A stretch of 64,000 nt of DNA, from the NCBI GenBank assembly GCA_003342895.1, contig PTFA01000042.1, positions 5,749,908-5,813,907 on the forward strand, given 5' to 3'. Origin of the DNA: Casuarius casuarius. Taxonomy: Eukaryota > Chordata > Aves > Casuariiformes > Casuariidae. Shown one piece after another: positions 1 through 14,200 of the stretch; the stretch's first letter is position 1; every line of letters begins with the position of its first letter. The position numbers and the translations under genes were made by a program. The notes beneath the pieces were generated by a model. The model did no database searches. It had not been told where the DNA came from and saw nothing but the letters and a program-made list of their open reading frames with translations.

Positions 1-1879
1 ATGTTGCAGACAACCTGGTCTAGGTTGTGAGGCAAAGTGGGAGCGAGACTGTTCTCTGAACACAGGAGCACACTGTCAGAAGAGTAACCAAGAGCTTCCT
101 CCAGCAAGCCCCACTCCAGTTCATCGTGCAACTCTAGCAAATGGCATAGCCCCTTCAGTCAGCTCTCCCTTCCCGTGCTATTTGGGACAACAAATGTAAC
201 AGGAACTGTGCCCAGCTCCGTCAGTGAGGGAGAAAGTGGTCAGGACAGTTAAAGAAGAGCTCTTCACAGTGGACCCGATGACTGATGCCACTACCTCATA
301 TACTGCTGCTGGTCTTCCCCAAGGCTCCCGAGCAGGGTGTTGTGCTCTTCCAGCTGTTGGGTGGAGAGGAAATGAGCCATTGCTTTCTCCGTGCCTCTAG
401 CCCGGCACACAGGCCTAGCATGTCCTCACAGTTGGGATGCAACAGCTATAGGCAGTTAGGCGGTGGGGAGGTCAGTTCAGACTACGCTGGAATGAGGAAA
501 CAGTTTGTTGAAGAAAATGTATGGTGTAAATCCTTCCAAATAAAGGCTTCTCAGAATCCTTGGCTGCCTTGGAGTTACATGACAAGCTCATTTCAATTTC
601 AGATGACCTATTTTTGTTCATACTGTTCCCAGTCTGGAGTATCACTCCATTCTTTGCTGGTTGGGGACTCACCCATTTGCAGGTTGGGTTGCTTATCCTG
701 GGCTGCTAGTATCAGCTTGTCTGCATAAGGAAATGAGCATTCAGTACGTGATGATGATGCAATGCTGCTCTGAGTATGCGCTGAAAATTGCTTTCAAAGT
801 GGCACAGCAAGCCATTCTCAGAGAATATTTTTGGGTCCTCAAGGGAAATTGGCTTGTAATAGCTAATATACTGTAAATGAATTTTCTAGTTGGCTGAATA
901 CTACCTTCTCACGTGTACAAGTCTTACATATTTTAGTTGGAGAGCTCATTCATTTCTTGGTTTAAAAAATGTTTTGGATGTTATACTTCCTTTTCATTTT
1001 TACTGTGATGAAAGATACCTGTCTTTTTGACTATACCCTTTATACAGGAATCAAATAAATAAATGTCTTTGCCAGCACTGAACCTAACAGGTCAGAATAA
1101 CCATGGCTATGTGGAATTATTTCTGAAAATACAGTTAGGCTCATTTAATTATGCTGCCAATATCTTTCATTTTCTTTCAAGTCATTGTACCTGCAGCACC
1201 CAACAGTGGCTGTAAAATTTCAGTTACACCAAATGGTATATAAATTTTAAAGTGAGCTCTATGAATATCTATAACTATGTCATTTACATGTAACCTTTTC
1301 TATTTTAAGGTATTCATTTAACAACACACTGTAGCTTGAAAGCCCATTATAATAATAAAGTCTCTCTAATAACTATTGAAAGATGTTTAAAGTCACTAAA
1401 TAAAGCTAAAAAATCTGACAAAAAACTCTGTAGATTTTATACATAAATATCTCACAAGCTGTTATCTGTTTTCTAATAAGTAACATAGGGGGCTAATAAA
1501 AAGTGGAATGTATTACCTACCAGTCCAAACTATTTGTCTAGTGCATTGGCTCAATGCTTTTCCCCAAGGGCTATATTTGTTTTATAAATAAATAAATAAA
1601 TAAATATACACTTCCATATATATGTAATATGAATATATGAAACCTAAAACTTCCTCTTCCAAAGGGCTATTAATGCAGGTAATATATGTGCATAATATGA
1701 GGTGCATCTTGCATATATTCTCTAAGCACATTAAAATAACTGAACATGAAAGCAGCAAAAAACCACACAGTATTATATACAGTATTTTGACAACAGCGCA
1801 AACTCCTTTTATACATTTTGTTTAAAAAATATCTACCTCTTCTCTTTTTTCTAGTAAAATCCACAAAAAGGCTGGTTTT
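1..1879. other. 3' flank of the HINFP-like gene, no gene seen
   Basis: This is AT-rich non-coding sequence downstream of the HINFP-like gene. The longest open frame (285-728, plus) has no recognisable domain and no splice or homology support. Part of the stretch should be the 3' UTR of the HINFP-like gene. I found no clear minus-strand AATAAA; an ATTAAA reads at 1149-1144 on the minus strand, so the polyadenylation site is undecided. Confidence 0.5.
1584..1605. repeat. (AAAT)n microsatellite
   Basis: About five perfect tetranucleotide units, in the 3' flank of the HINFP-like gene. A simple repeat with no function implied. Confidence 0.9.
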
Positions 1880-2161
1880 CTAAAAAGCTATCTGAATTCC
1901 CAAGCCCAGTTCAATTTCTACGAGTTTTTCATTTGCATTCAGTGGTGTTGCCTCATCACCTTTAGGGGAAGTAGAAGAGTTTTCAGATAGCTGTACAGCA
2001 GCTTGAAGTTTAGAGTAGACAGGTTCCTCTCTAGAAGTCTCTGTTTCTACCAGAATATTTTCTCCAGTAGCTTGAGACCATGGCTGAAGTTGTGTGAAAG
2101 GTACTTCTACAGTTGAAGTGTATTTTTTGCAAGAGTCCCCTCTTTCTCTTGCAAAACTGTT
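1880..2161 (-). CDS. HINFP-like: Open continuation of the HINFP-like frame beyond an in-frame TAA
   Basis: After the TAA at 2164-2162 the same frame stays open for 93 codons to TAG at 1882-1880. The encoded segment is acidic and Ser/Thr-rich and ends in LVEIELGLGIQIAF. With it the protein would reach about 497 residues, near the roughly 517 of human HINFP. Three readings are possible: true coding sequence reached by splicing out 2170-2084 (87 nt, GTAAGG to TTCAG, in frame); coding sequence lost by a recent nonsense change; or 3' UTR. The open frame without further stops favours present or recent coding use. Confidence 0.5.
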   Translation of the reverse strand, partial: NSFARERGDSCKKYTSTVEVPFTQLQPWSQATGENILVETETSREEPVYSKLQAAVQLSENSSTSPKGDEATPLNANEKLVEIELGLGIQIAF

Positions 2162-2279
2162 TTACCTTACCAAAGACTTCTTTATTATCATCTTGTTATT
2201 AAGAGCCTGACCTAGACCCACAACAGCATTACATACTGCTACATTCAGTCTCACATATCCCTCATCATCTTCTTTATAT
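2162..2279 (-). CDS. HINFP-like: HINFP-like coding exon 9 (to the TAA)
   Basis: The acceptor is CCCTTAG before 2279. A in the first position completes the AG left by exon 8, giving [12 protein letters not shown], the conserved motif just after the last finger of HINFP proteins. The exon then runs to TAA at 2164-2162. A good donor-like TTG/GTAAGG begins at 2170, inside the exon and just before the stop. Confidence 0.85.
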
Positions 2280-5200
2280 CTAAGGGAATAAAATTGAAAA
2301 TACTGAAAACACAGGTTAAAAACGGAGCTTTTACAGCAGAAAGTAAGAATAACATCTAACTAGATTGCCGAAACTGGAAAGGTCGACAATTAAATGCTGA
2401 ATCAGATTGCTATGTATTAGGTGGCACTCAAACAAAAGACACACTGTGCGAAGACACAGTTGCAATAGAGTTTCAATGACTAGTTTTTAATCAAATATAC
2501 ACCACTGAACAGAAGAGACATCTATTCATAATTACATTTTGTTAGCCAGACTTCTTTATCCCAAAATGGAGAGTGGGATTTGTTTACACTACAAAAGCTG
2601 TTGATATGTAAAGCTTGTCTCCTAAGTAGAGATAACTTACTGTGTCAACAAATTTCTTTCAAAAAACTAGGTTAAGAAAATTTCCTAGTGGCAAAAGTTA
2701 TAAAAGCAAATTTATTTTTCTTGGGTTAACCATCTTTACACCAGGCTTTCTGTCACCATAGTGAAACCTTAAAAATAATTTGTTTTATGCTCAGAACATT
2801 TAAAGCTGGACCAAACTTAAGATAGCATTTAACTAAATATTTGGATCCTCTTAAACAAAATCTAGAAGAAAAGAAAATTTTATTTCATGATCTGAACAAG
2901 AATCGACTGCTAACATACCTGAAACGAGAATGACAGCTGAGTTTATGCACTTTTCGAAGATGTAGGGTCAATGTATAACTCCAGGAAAAACATTTCTGAC
3001 AGATGTGGCATTTATATTTCAGAATACCATCACTCTTGGAAAGAAATGGTATTCAAGTCATTTAAGGCTAGTACATATATATGATAAAAAAAATCCTTTG
3101 TTGAAAAGGGGGAAAGAAAACACACTAACTAGCTGAAAACCTTTTTGAAATTAACTTCCTAAAATGTTTAAAATTTGGTGGGTTTTAGGAAAAGTTTTAA
3201 GGAACCCCAGTGAATGTAGAAATTCTCTGCACAGCTTTCAGTGCTGCAGTTGTCTTCAATAACAGTGTGAAATATAGCTTCCACTAAAAGATATTCGGCT
3301 TATAATACAGCAGTGATCATAACTCAGAAAGTTGAAAAAACAGGCAACAAATGTGCACAAACTATAGCAGCCAAAAATATATTTTAATGCTGTGGCCAAA
3401 GACCTGCCTGAATAAAAGCATTGTATGCTTTGCACATTTTGCAGTTTCTCCAGTTTAATGTAACACATTAGTTCTAAGGGTGGAGTACCAACATGATGGA
3501 TTTTAATCCCTGAAATATTTTATTTTGCAGATTGGGATTAGCATGTTAATTTAAAGAAAAAAAAAGGGGGGGGTTGGCCAGAATTCAAGACTGAGTATGC
3601 AACTGCATGCACCTAAGGTAAGCAGTCAAAATCTATAGGTAAGCATGAGTCAAGCATTTGCATAAGACTTGCAAGAGTCCTAAAAATATGTACAAATATG
3701 TACCTGATTTGAGGCTAAATGGCATATTTCATGCATTCACATGAAACTAAACACACAAATATGAAACTTTAGTCTCATTTATAGCAATATATTTTATTCT
3801 TCTATTTAATATACCTACCACATGTGCTCTCTTGTAATGCCGTCTCAGAGTTTGCCAAGTCCGTGAAGTAAAATCACATCCTTCAACATCACAGCTGTAG
3901 GCATCTGAATCATTGTGTGTTTCAACATGTTTATGCAGATCATAAGTGTTCTTAAAACTAAAAACAAGGTAAAACAACAGATATAATAGTACAGAGGAGT
4001 AGTTTTGTGGTTAATGCTTAAGACTAGGAGGTGCTAATTTTTGGCTCTGACAATGACAAGTGAAAGCGGAACGTGTAAATCATCTCTCTTCTCTACCTCA
4101 GTTTTTCCACCTGTGAAAAGGGGATAATACAGACATCTCTTTGATGTGCTCTGAGTTTCATCTTCTATTCCCTCTTTCTTCCCACACATCCACACTATGT
4201 CCAAATCTAGGTAATTTTTCCCCAGCCATGTTGCAAACAATCATTCTTTCTTCTCTGTTCACACAGAAAATTCTTATCCATGAGCTGAACAGTCACTTCA
4301 TCCTCTCTGGTCTACAAATTCAGGTTATTTCCTTCTGTCCCCCCACAATGTGAACACAAAAGTACTTAACATTTGTTCACTTTATGCCACTTCCAGCATA
4401 CAAAGGTTAGACTTTTCATCTTCTCTGCTGAAGTCATACATAATTCTGCCAATGTTTATATACGCAACTTAGTCTATCACATTGCAACCCTGTTTTTTCC
4501 TATTTCACTGCTGTTAATGTAACATTCATATGATGAAAGCAGAAAACAAACCACCATGAAAAAAAAAATCACAGAACAAGACAGCAAAAGGTGTAGTGAG
4601 CCTGTGACAGGAGAACTGCTCAAAGAAGATTGTGACTCTCCCAGGAAACAGCATCATTTGGAATGGCAAAACCAACAGTTTAAGACACTATTGCTACACA
4701 TCTCAACTTGTCATGATGACCATTTGATAGTACATGTAGTTTTGCTGAGAAAATTTACCTTTTAACACATCAGTCTTATTTGTGCCAGAAGTTCATGAAC
4801 TGTTTCAACAGATAAAGGCATCAATCTATTAGATTTCTTCATTCAAGAGTTTATTTTAGTCGTTGAAAACTTCTTATCTTTACTAATTCCTATATAAAAC
4901 ACTAATTCAGTTCTACAGTTCTGCTTATTTAGCTACAAGCCTCAAATCTTCTTACCTGCTATCACAGAGATGACAACAGAAAGGACGTTCATCGCAGTGT
5001 CGGAATCTGGTATGTACTTTCAGTGAGGAGACACTTGCGCATACCATATCACAAAGTGGACATGTAACACGGTTAACTGTAGAAAGAAAGATACTTTCAA
5101 TTCTGTCTCACAGCTTCACCAGGACATTCAGTCTGCTATGGTGTATGACAGGAACATCTATTAAAAGCTCATATTAAAATTCACAGACTGTAATACATTT

Positions 5201-8200
5201 GGGACTGAAACATACAGATAAAAAAAGGAGCTAAAAATGGAATGGAGACATAACAAAGATGGTAGTCAAATAGTGGTCAATCTTATAATGTTTCAAATTA
5301 CTTTCCAAAAATGAAACATAAGGTAAAAAGGTGTAGAGGATCATGTTTCACTCTCTAGGCTCTAATGAAAAGGATGATTATCTTCTTGCCCTTGGCACTT
5401 TGGGAGGATTCCTAAAAGGTGGATGTGCTCTGGAGGCCTTCTGACAGGCAAGCACTGGCAAATCTGCTTCTAGCATTTAAGATATTACCACTCTAAACAG
5501 GCGGCAGAAGGAAAAAGTGTCTGCCCTTCACCTCCCCATTTCACACTCGGGTGTATTTGCTTAAAGCATAATAGTGGAAGTGCTTCGTAAACTGCCAGAC
5601 TATGAACTGCAATGGCTGAGGCAGAGATGCAGGTTTGTTCTGCTGATTCTGGAGCAGGGGAGAACTTCTGGCAGATTGGCAGGCAGGACTGTAACCTTTT
5701 AAGCTGAACAAGTACTTGCTTTGCTACATATGATGAGTGCAGTGGGAGAAGTCTCAATAAAAAAGTTTGGGATGTAGACAAAATCTGTTATATATAGGAC
5801 TTTGAAACAACACATTATTTTATAATCTGCCCAATGCTTTACAGGTGGCCAGTGAAAAACCTGCAGTTGAAGTGCTCATGTTTTCTCAAAAGAAGAAGTA
5901 AATGTAACGTGCTGTAATGATTCTGGAATTGCTCCCTGTATAGATACTTTTCCTCACAGTTTATCTTAAATCAGGAAAAACAATATTCTCCCCCTGAAAT
6001 AAATAGCTTCACGTGAGAAGCTAGTCTGGAATAACTTAATCTGCAAAACTGCATTAGTGAAGTTCAACAGTCACTTAAAATGGTAGTAACAAACTGTTCG
6101 CTTTGTTCTTCTGACATGTAAATGTGTCCAGGTAGGGAATGATTTCAGACAGCACTTTGCATTCATATTGCAACTTATTTCACAATAATTTCTTCTGTGT
6201 AGGAAACCTCTTTAAAAGAAAATTTCAAAGTTTATCTACACCAGAAAGCTATTATGAAATATGCTGGGGTAAGAATCTGAAAATGACTGCAGTAACAGAC
6301 AGGTGTGCTGCCAAAATTTTTAAAGAACGAACTGAATCATGAACTGGGTAAGTAACAGGATATAATATCTTAAAAGATTTAGATTATGCCTAAACAGCTG
6401 GACCTAGGAATAGTTCCCAGATTCCTCAGCCAATTTCACATCCAGCTTTTTCCCCGTGGCTTACTGGGACATGACATTGGTTCACATCATCTGTGTTCCT
6501 AGGTCCAGCCACCATCTGATTTTCCCTGGCTATGCAAACAGAACACATGCTCTGAATTATCAGGGGACCAGGAGAGCAGGGCACACTGCACAGTCCACCT
6601 ACGACAAAGGCTTACGTGCAGCCAGAGTGACCAGAAACAAATAGTTCAGTTAGCTCTGTCCTTTATTTAATATATCAAATTCATTTTAATAAGAGTATCA
6701 GCATATTTAAAAGGCTTCATTAGCTAATAGAAACAAAAAACCCTTAACAGATTCCAGTTTCTATCTAAAACCATCTTGACAAAAAGGAAGAAAACTAATC
6801 TAGTAAACAAAAATCTCTATTGTCTAACAAAAATATAAACGTTAAAGTATTTTAGTCAGATCCATGTCAACTATAAAACCGTTTACATATGAACATAGTC
6901 TGCCCTAGTGGCTCATAGTAAATACCAAAACAAGTACATAGTTGTTAACTATCAAGGTATTGATTTGTAAACAGTGAAAATCAGATTTTCTTTAAGAATA
7001 TAACTAAAAAGTAGAATCTGCCCTGATTGAGTGAGTCTGCACAAAGCTACCTCTACGTTTACACAGTCCAAATGACTGGCACCCAGGTCTGGCTACATGG
7101 CTCAAATATCCCTCTTCCCAAGGCAAAAACACACCCACCTCACAGCTTCTGCATTTCCTGTACATCTAAGAGCAGTATCACATGCTTCCTTGTGCTCAGA
7201 TGCTTTAGGATTCTTTCCCAGCAAGTCACAGCTGTTGTAGTATAACTTGTGGGAATAATTTGGGGACCTCAGGGAGACTGCGGTTAGGTCAATGAAGGAC
7301 TACAGCATTTGAATGAGGCTGCCTAGGTACTGCAAAGTGAGCAAAGTTGCATCCCAAGTTAAAATATAGCTTTGGCTTTAACCATCACCCTAGTTGTGAA
7401 AGCAAGTAAACATGGATTCAAGTGAAGAATAAGCATCAACATGAGAAGCTAATGCAGAATAGAAAAGTCCACATAGAAAAGCCCCTTAAACATTTTCATC
7501 AGAAGGCATAAAGAACTCCCATACTTTAGACAGACTGGCAGTGAAACTTGTGCTTTCCGGCAGGTGTAACCCAGCTCCTCTTATTCTGTATATTAATTTT
7601 CTCAGCTGATACAAAGACATTTTATTAGCTCCGCAGTCTATCAAAACCTGTTCTATACAGGATGACTTAGAGAAAAATATATTTTATTTTAAAAAGCTCT
7701 GACTTACCATGTCCCCTCATGTGATCTCGTAGCAGCCTTTCATTGGCAAAGTGCTTGTCACAGTTCTGGCAAGCCAATATTTGTTCTGTTTTAAATAGAA
7801 AATATTTAGTGATGATCCAAATAATTAATTGAAGGTATATTAATTAATTACCTATAGCTGCCAATTTGGTGAATAAACTAACACAACACTGAGACAGTTT
7901 GAGTATTCTTTCCATGACCGATGCATTTAAGAAGAAAATTTAGTTTAGGCTCAATGAAAAGGACTCTTTATCAGTAATTTAATTTTATTCTCAACAGTAT
8001 AGCAATCTGTTCAAAAACACTAACAGTTTGAAATTTGAGCTCTTATATCAATTACCTAGAATGTACATATTTCCCATCACCAAAGCTTTCACAATTCCTA
8101 AACATATTCCAAGAGTTCAAAAACAGAAAAAACAACCACCTCTCCCTTCCTCTTTAGCATACAGGAAAGTACGCCAATTAATATACAGTTTGTTGAGGTA

Positions 8201-11200
8201 GGGAGTGTTCTCATGAAGAAAATACTTTGCTCTGAAACTAGCTAGATGATCATTGGGATTACCTGCAGAGATGTAATCTAAACCTGGTTCTAGTGAAAGT
8301 TGTCTCTTCAACATGCAACAGCCTCTCCCTTTCATAGGCAGTTTCACTGTGTCAGTGGAGTGCCATGCTGTGCATGGAGGGAAGAGAGGCAGTGCGATGC
8401 CACAGCTGCCAGGTGAATAGCTTCTCCGCTGAAACACAGATCTAAGAGTGTTCGTTTGTTTTCACTCATTACACTGCTTCACCAGAACTGCCAAGTCAAG
8501 AGAACTTCCATGATTTATGAAAACAAACTGCTTTCCTGGAGTCAACACTGTTGTCAAGCAGTTGACTTATATGAAAAATAGAAGTATTTATTAAAGGTAC
8601 ATGTGCACACTATCATAAAGTACCTTCAATTAAAATCTCTTAAAAGAAATATAAAGAGAAAACATATCCACTTACTATCTTCTGAAACTTGTCTCTTCAC
8701 ATGATCAAAAAATTTAGTGTTATTGGAGAACATTCTTCCACAAGTTGGACAGGACACAACTCTTTCTTGTGTGTGGGTTCTTAAATGATCCCATAGCTTG
8801 TGCTTTCCCTTAAATACTCTGGAACAGTCTAAAGCAAAAAAAGCTGCACAAGTACTTTACTTTTTCTTCAGTAGATACAGAAAAGGCTAGTACATACTTA
8901 TGGCTTACTGTTACATCTTTAGAAACCCAGAGTGAAGCATTTTCTAGGGAAAAAAAATCAATTTATCACTATTACAAACATTATGTGGCATTTAATCTCA
9001 CAAATATCCATTCCAAAGTCAAAGATTATTTGTCAGTAATCAGAATTCTTCAAGATACATTGGCCATGTGTCCCTCCTACAGAAAAGGAAAAATTTTGAG
9101 TTTTGAATCTGTGGAGGGCATGCTTCTGTCCTTTCCATCCTCATATGTCACTTTTTTTTTTTTTTTTAACTCCACGCATATGTTCATATAGTAGAACTGA
9201 GATAACATTCATTACTATCTCTGTTGCCTCCCCATTACAGAATTCCAGCAATCTTCATAGTCTCTAGAAAAACAGGTGAACAAGATGGGGTAGAGATTAC
9301 ATGTCACCTATACATCTCAAAGAACTCCGCTTACTGACCTCTTTTTTTTAATCTTCATGTTTTCTATCTCCACATACACGTTTCTATAGTGGTTAACCAC
9401 AAGCAATCAGCTATCCACCAAAGAATCTTTGCACATAAATAGCCATGTCGTCAGATCTCTTGAGCTCAGGAACAGCTTGGTCCTGTAGATATCAAACTAG
9501 TCTTAACAGCACCAGAAGCAAGCTCTGGCTATTGACATGTGAGACATATGGAGAAAATCCTTAGGAGGTTAACGTGTTGGCTTAAATGAAGCTCAAGAAC
9601 TATCTTCAGGAGAAAACCTCAGATAGATCTGAAGGAATATGCTACTCTATCACATAAGAGGGAGCAGCCATGAGTCTCTCATCTACCTAGCAAAGATAAT
9701 CGCTATGAAAAAAGCTACCTTTCTGGAAAGGTGAAATAATAGCCAGGATCCAACTAGGGACTCCTAAGAGTTAAGAGGACTAAATTCAAATCACAGAAAT
9801 AGGTGGGAAATGATAAAAGATTCTTTTGCGGATGATGCATGAAAATGGTAACCAAGTGAATCAAACTCAGTGACACATTGGATACTCTTAGGTCTAAGAA
9901 ATTAATACATTAAATTCGTTCAACAAAGAGGACTCACCTAGTCCATTTGACCAACTACATGTACTATGATTTCCTTTTCTACTGTTCATCAGGACTTTCT
10001 CTCTAGTAGGAGAACAGGACTGCAATAACCTTGATAACCATTCACATCTACTCCAACAGGTAGAATATAGGAAACTTCCTGGAGACAACTTCTGAGCTCC
10101 AGACTAACATATTTAGTAAAGTGACAGAGCCCTAGACTCCTCATCAGAGGACAAAGAAAATCCTAAAACCTCACCTATGAGGAGGAAACAGGATCATCAA
10201 TGTCTCCTTCATCTAAACTGTGTAGAGAATTCTTCTGATCAGGAGAGGCCATGGAACAAGGACTATGTCCCACAGAGACCTTGAACCATCTAGATCAGGA
10301 GCTGGAAGACCAGTAATTCTTGTGTAACACAAAGGGTTCTGTCTCTGAACCCAGTTTCAAAACATGACATGCAGCATATTACACCGAATCTTCTTCTTAC
10401 AGTCTTATTTTGTGAACTGTCAGAGCCCTGAGCATACCAACAGATTCCAGTTACCCTGACCAGCCTGTAACGATCTTTCTCTGTAATCCTTTGCAATCTC
10501 TTCTGCCCTACACATCTAGGGGTTTAGCTGCCTTTGCTCAATGTCTGCTCTGATATGGTAAAGCTGTGTAATCTGAGATCAGATTTCTGTGAAAACAGAA
10601 GCTGTAAGAAAAAGCAGTAAGAAGCTTTATCTGAAGCCTCTATTCATGCACCCTGTGCTCACTGGGTTGGGAGCTGCAGTTACCTACCCTGTAGGTACGC
10701 AGTGCTGAGCCTTGCACCCAGCTGACCCTGACTTGCTGACTGGACTTCTGACTTGACCTCAGACCTGCCTTGTCACTGTGAACTTAGCGGTCACTGGGTT
10801 GTAACTGACCCTGGACAGCATCACCCAGACCTGCTCTGCTTTTCTTTTCCAGGTGCTCTGTCAGTGAGATCCCTGCCCCTGCCTGCCTTACCATCACCCT
10901 CTGCTCCCTGTTTGCCTTCCGTTGCAGAACAGTCCACTCTTGCTGTTCCCTCACAAACCCAAAACCAGCCAACTCAGACCACTAGCTAGTGTACTGAGGG
11001 TCCCTGGAAAAGAGACTGCAGACTGGTGCACTTTCTGTTTGTTGTTCCAGCTCCACATCAACTGCTTCCTCACAGAGGGGATTAGATCTCCTTTGACTGT
11101 GCTTGTTTGTTAAGTTTGGGGGTGGGAGTGAAAAGTTGTCTTTCACTGCCTGGACATTATGATTCTGCATGCTGCTTTCAAATGTGTAACACCACTCTAA

Positions 11201-14200
11201 ATTGTTAAGATCACAAAATTATTAGACCCCTTAATACCCAGGACCCATACTTTTGTTCTGAGGCAGGATCAGTTACGCCTTGGTCTTAAAAGGTTTTCTC
11301 AGTCCCCCTGTGATAGAAGCTCTGGCGTTTCCACAGGCAACCTGCACAGCACTTCAACATACCCCTTTAAACAGATTTTCATAATGTCTAACTTAGGGCC
11401 ATTACTTATCTTTTCCAACACAGACATGGAGCACAGATGATTTCCCTGTTCCTAACAGCAAGGTTTTTGTTAAACATATCTGAAGACATAGCACATTCCT
11501 CTTCCACATTTCCTTTTCCTGCATTCTGTTCTTTAGCCTATACCATCAGAGTCCTTTCAGCTGTCCTAGTTGTCTATGTTTTCTAAAGCCATGATCATGT
11601 AGATGTGTATTTTTTGCTCATCTAAGGATTACAGATTCAATGCTGTCAGGCCACTGGAGTGAGTTCCCCAGCCAAAAAAAAATAAATAAATAAATAAATC
11701 TGTCACCTGACCTGGAGAGGGGAAGGGAACAAAATGATGTCACCTTGCATCCACTGACTGGAATTTGCCATCATTGCAGTGAATACCCAACCCAAAAAGT
11801 AACTCTAACCTATGAATTGAGCAGACTAACAGTTGGGGGGTTCACAAAGACAATTCAGATCAAACCAGGACTTTGTCAACACACATTAAAAGACATAGCC
11901 AACTGACATTTAAAAGCGAGTACTGAATTAATCTCTCCCAGGACCAGAGTCCAACAAATTGTCTAATTATTTTCTGCAGGAAGTCTTTTCTGCTTGAGAG
12001 GTTCTGTCCATACACTTCGTAGGTCTGAAACTGACTGACATGCAGATCAAATTGCAGTCCATACTTTAGGCCTTAGTCAAAATAAAGGCATTTGCTATGA
12101 AAGACTGCCAATGGAATGTGGCTTCTACAACAGAGCCAAGGGCAGAACATCAGCTTTGATTAAGCAGTGACAATAATCGTATCACACAAAGTAGCTAGCA
12201 ACCTGGTCAGAGAGTGCATTAAAAATGTTCTTTCTTAGTACAGAGCTGAGAGAAACTGGGATGGCAATAGGTATGATTCCCTTGATATGAAAGGAACAGA
12301 TGAGGGAAAGCAGAGAGTAAGCTCACCATCAATGGTCGTTGTGAGGGAAACATCCCTGGTCTTAAGTGGTAGAATACAAATGAAAAGTCTGTCTGAATGG
12401 GTATGTTAGACTATCACTCACAGGCAGAATTATGAAGAAACCTGACCCTGTTCAGTACTGGCATTCCTCAACTTAGACCAAACGGTAGTTGAGATTCAGC
12501 CCCACAAATGATAGGCATTATTATACTTAAAGTATGTAGCCTATAAAACAGAAATGTTTCTGCAAGTATTTAAGATAGATGGAAAAACACCTGGGGAAGT
12601 TATCTCACATGCGCCTATGCAATGTGTAGCACTAAGTGAATTCTATGAGAAAGACTGCAGTGAAATACTTTTTCAAATTGAAGTTTAGTAAGTGAACTAC
12701 CTTTCCAGTGACAATAAACAATTTTCTTGTGATCTGTAATAGTTTCTTTCTCAGTATCATAGGCATGAATAGCAACATGTTGATAAAACCACTCTGGATT
12801 ATTGAAGGTAACCTAAAAAAAACAGAAGTATGGGGAAAACAATATAGTTTTGGCAGGAAGTCAACTGACAGGAACAAAGAATTAAAAGAAGTGTTTTTAA
12901 GAAACTGAATAAACACCAGTGAATATTGCAGTAACATTTAATTATCTGACCCCAACATAGAGAAAATGACATCCATTACAAAAATATGGAACCTTCTGCA
13001 GTCGCTACTACGCAAGCCAGGTCCTGCATTTAGACTCACCATCTAGTAGTTTAGAAGAAGTCTGTCTAGACCAATCCAGTGAACGCTACCTATTCTTTGG
13101 GGCAGGGGAACTGTGTCTGTTAATGTATTTCTTTTGATTATAGCTTTCACATATTTTTACCTTCTCCCCTCCCTTCATTTGTACCTGCTTCTGTTCACCC
13201 AGATGTCTATGAGGGCAGCACAGATAATTCCAAAAGAAATGGGAAGGCTGGACAATGATTAGATTGAATTATGTCATGGACACAACACTCCACCAGTCAG
13301 TATTGTGACAAGAGGGACTAAACCTTAATTAGCCTCTTCATCACTACACAAAAATCCACACCTGCAGAGTGAATGCAGACAGCATACAGCATCTTCTCCA
13401 AGCAGCTGATGGTGTCACTCATCTGCAGACTGTCATCAGTGGCAATTTAAAGTAATCCTCTCACTTCCCAATAATTTAGCCCCTTACTTCAGTATACCAC
13501 CCGCTCTGCTGCACCAGCACAATTATTTGTAGGGCTAGACAGTGAACTGAGTCAGGGAATTGATCTGGCTTTAAGCAGAATCAAAACACCAGAGAGGGGA
13601 AAGTGGAAACAAATGCAACTCCTGAAGCTAATACTGCCACTGCAGATAATGTACAGCTGATTCAAATTGGAACAGTTTTTTTTCTTTAAGGAAATTATTT
13701 AAGTGAAAAAAATATTTCTCTAGTATTATCTGTGCTTAATCATCCAAATCCTATCATACTTGGAGAATGGATTAAGCTAAGCTATTAAAAGGCACGCTTT
13801 GTGCAGAGGAGAGAATTCACATGAGGAGCTAATACAAACTGCTGCATTTTAAATTCATATTTCAGTGTATTTCACAATAGCTCCCTGGGGAAGACAAGCC
13901 CTTATTTCCTCTGAAAGGCTTGAAACATGATCTGAGAAATCCAAGGTCTTGTGTATATGAAAACATACAGGCATATTAAGGTGAATCAACTAAAGGTATT
14001 GAGCTAGACAGTGATTGAAAGCCTCTTCACTCCTTAATGAGAGTAAGCATGTACAGGTTAAACACACTTTAATTTAAGGTCACCATCTCTTTAAGTGTTT
14101 TGCCTTAACTTTCTTGAAGATTTCTTTATACATAAATAGGAGAGAAGTTTTTGGGGCTGTTGCCTGAGTTGGTAACCTTACCTTTGGAGAGACAGAATCT

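Noticed and set aside
285..728. 147-codon plus-strand open frame near the left end
   Set aside because: No domain, no biased codon pattern, no splice context, and it lies in the 3' flank of a minus-strand gene; most likely chance.
2157..2170. A 14-nt GT...AG segment around the TAA as a mini-intron
   Set aside because: Far too short for vertebrate splicing, and 14 is not a multiple of three, so its removal would break the frame that continues downstream.
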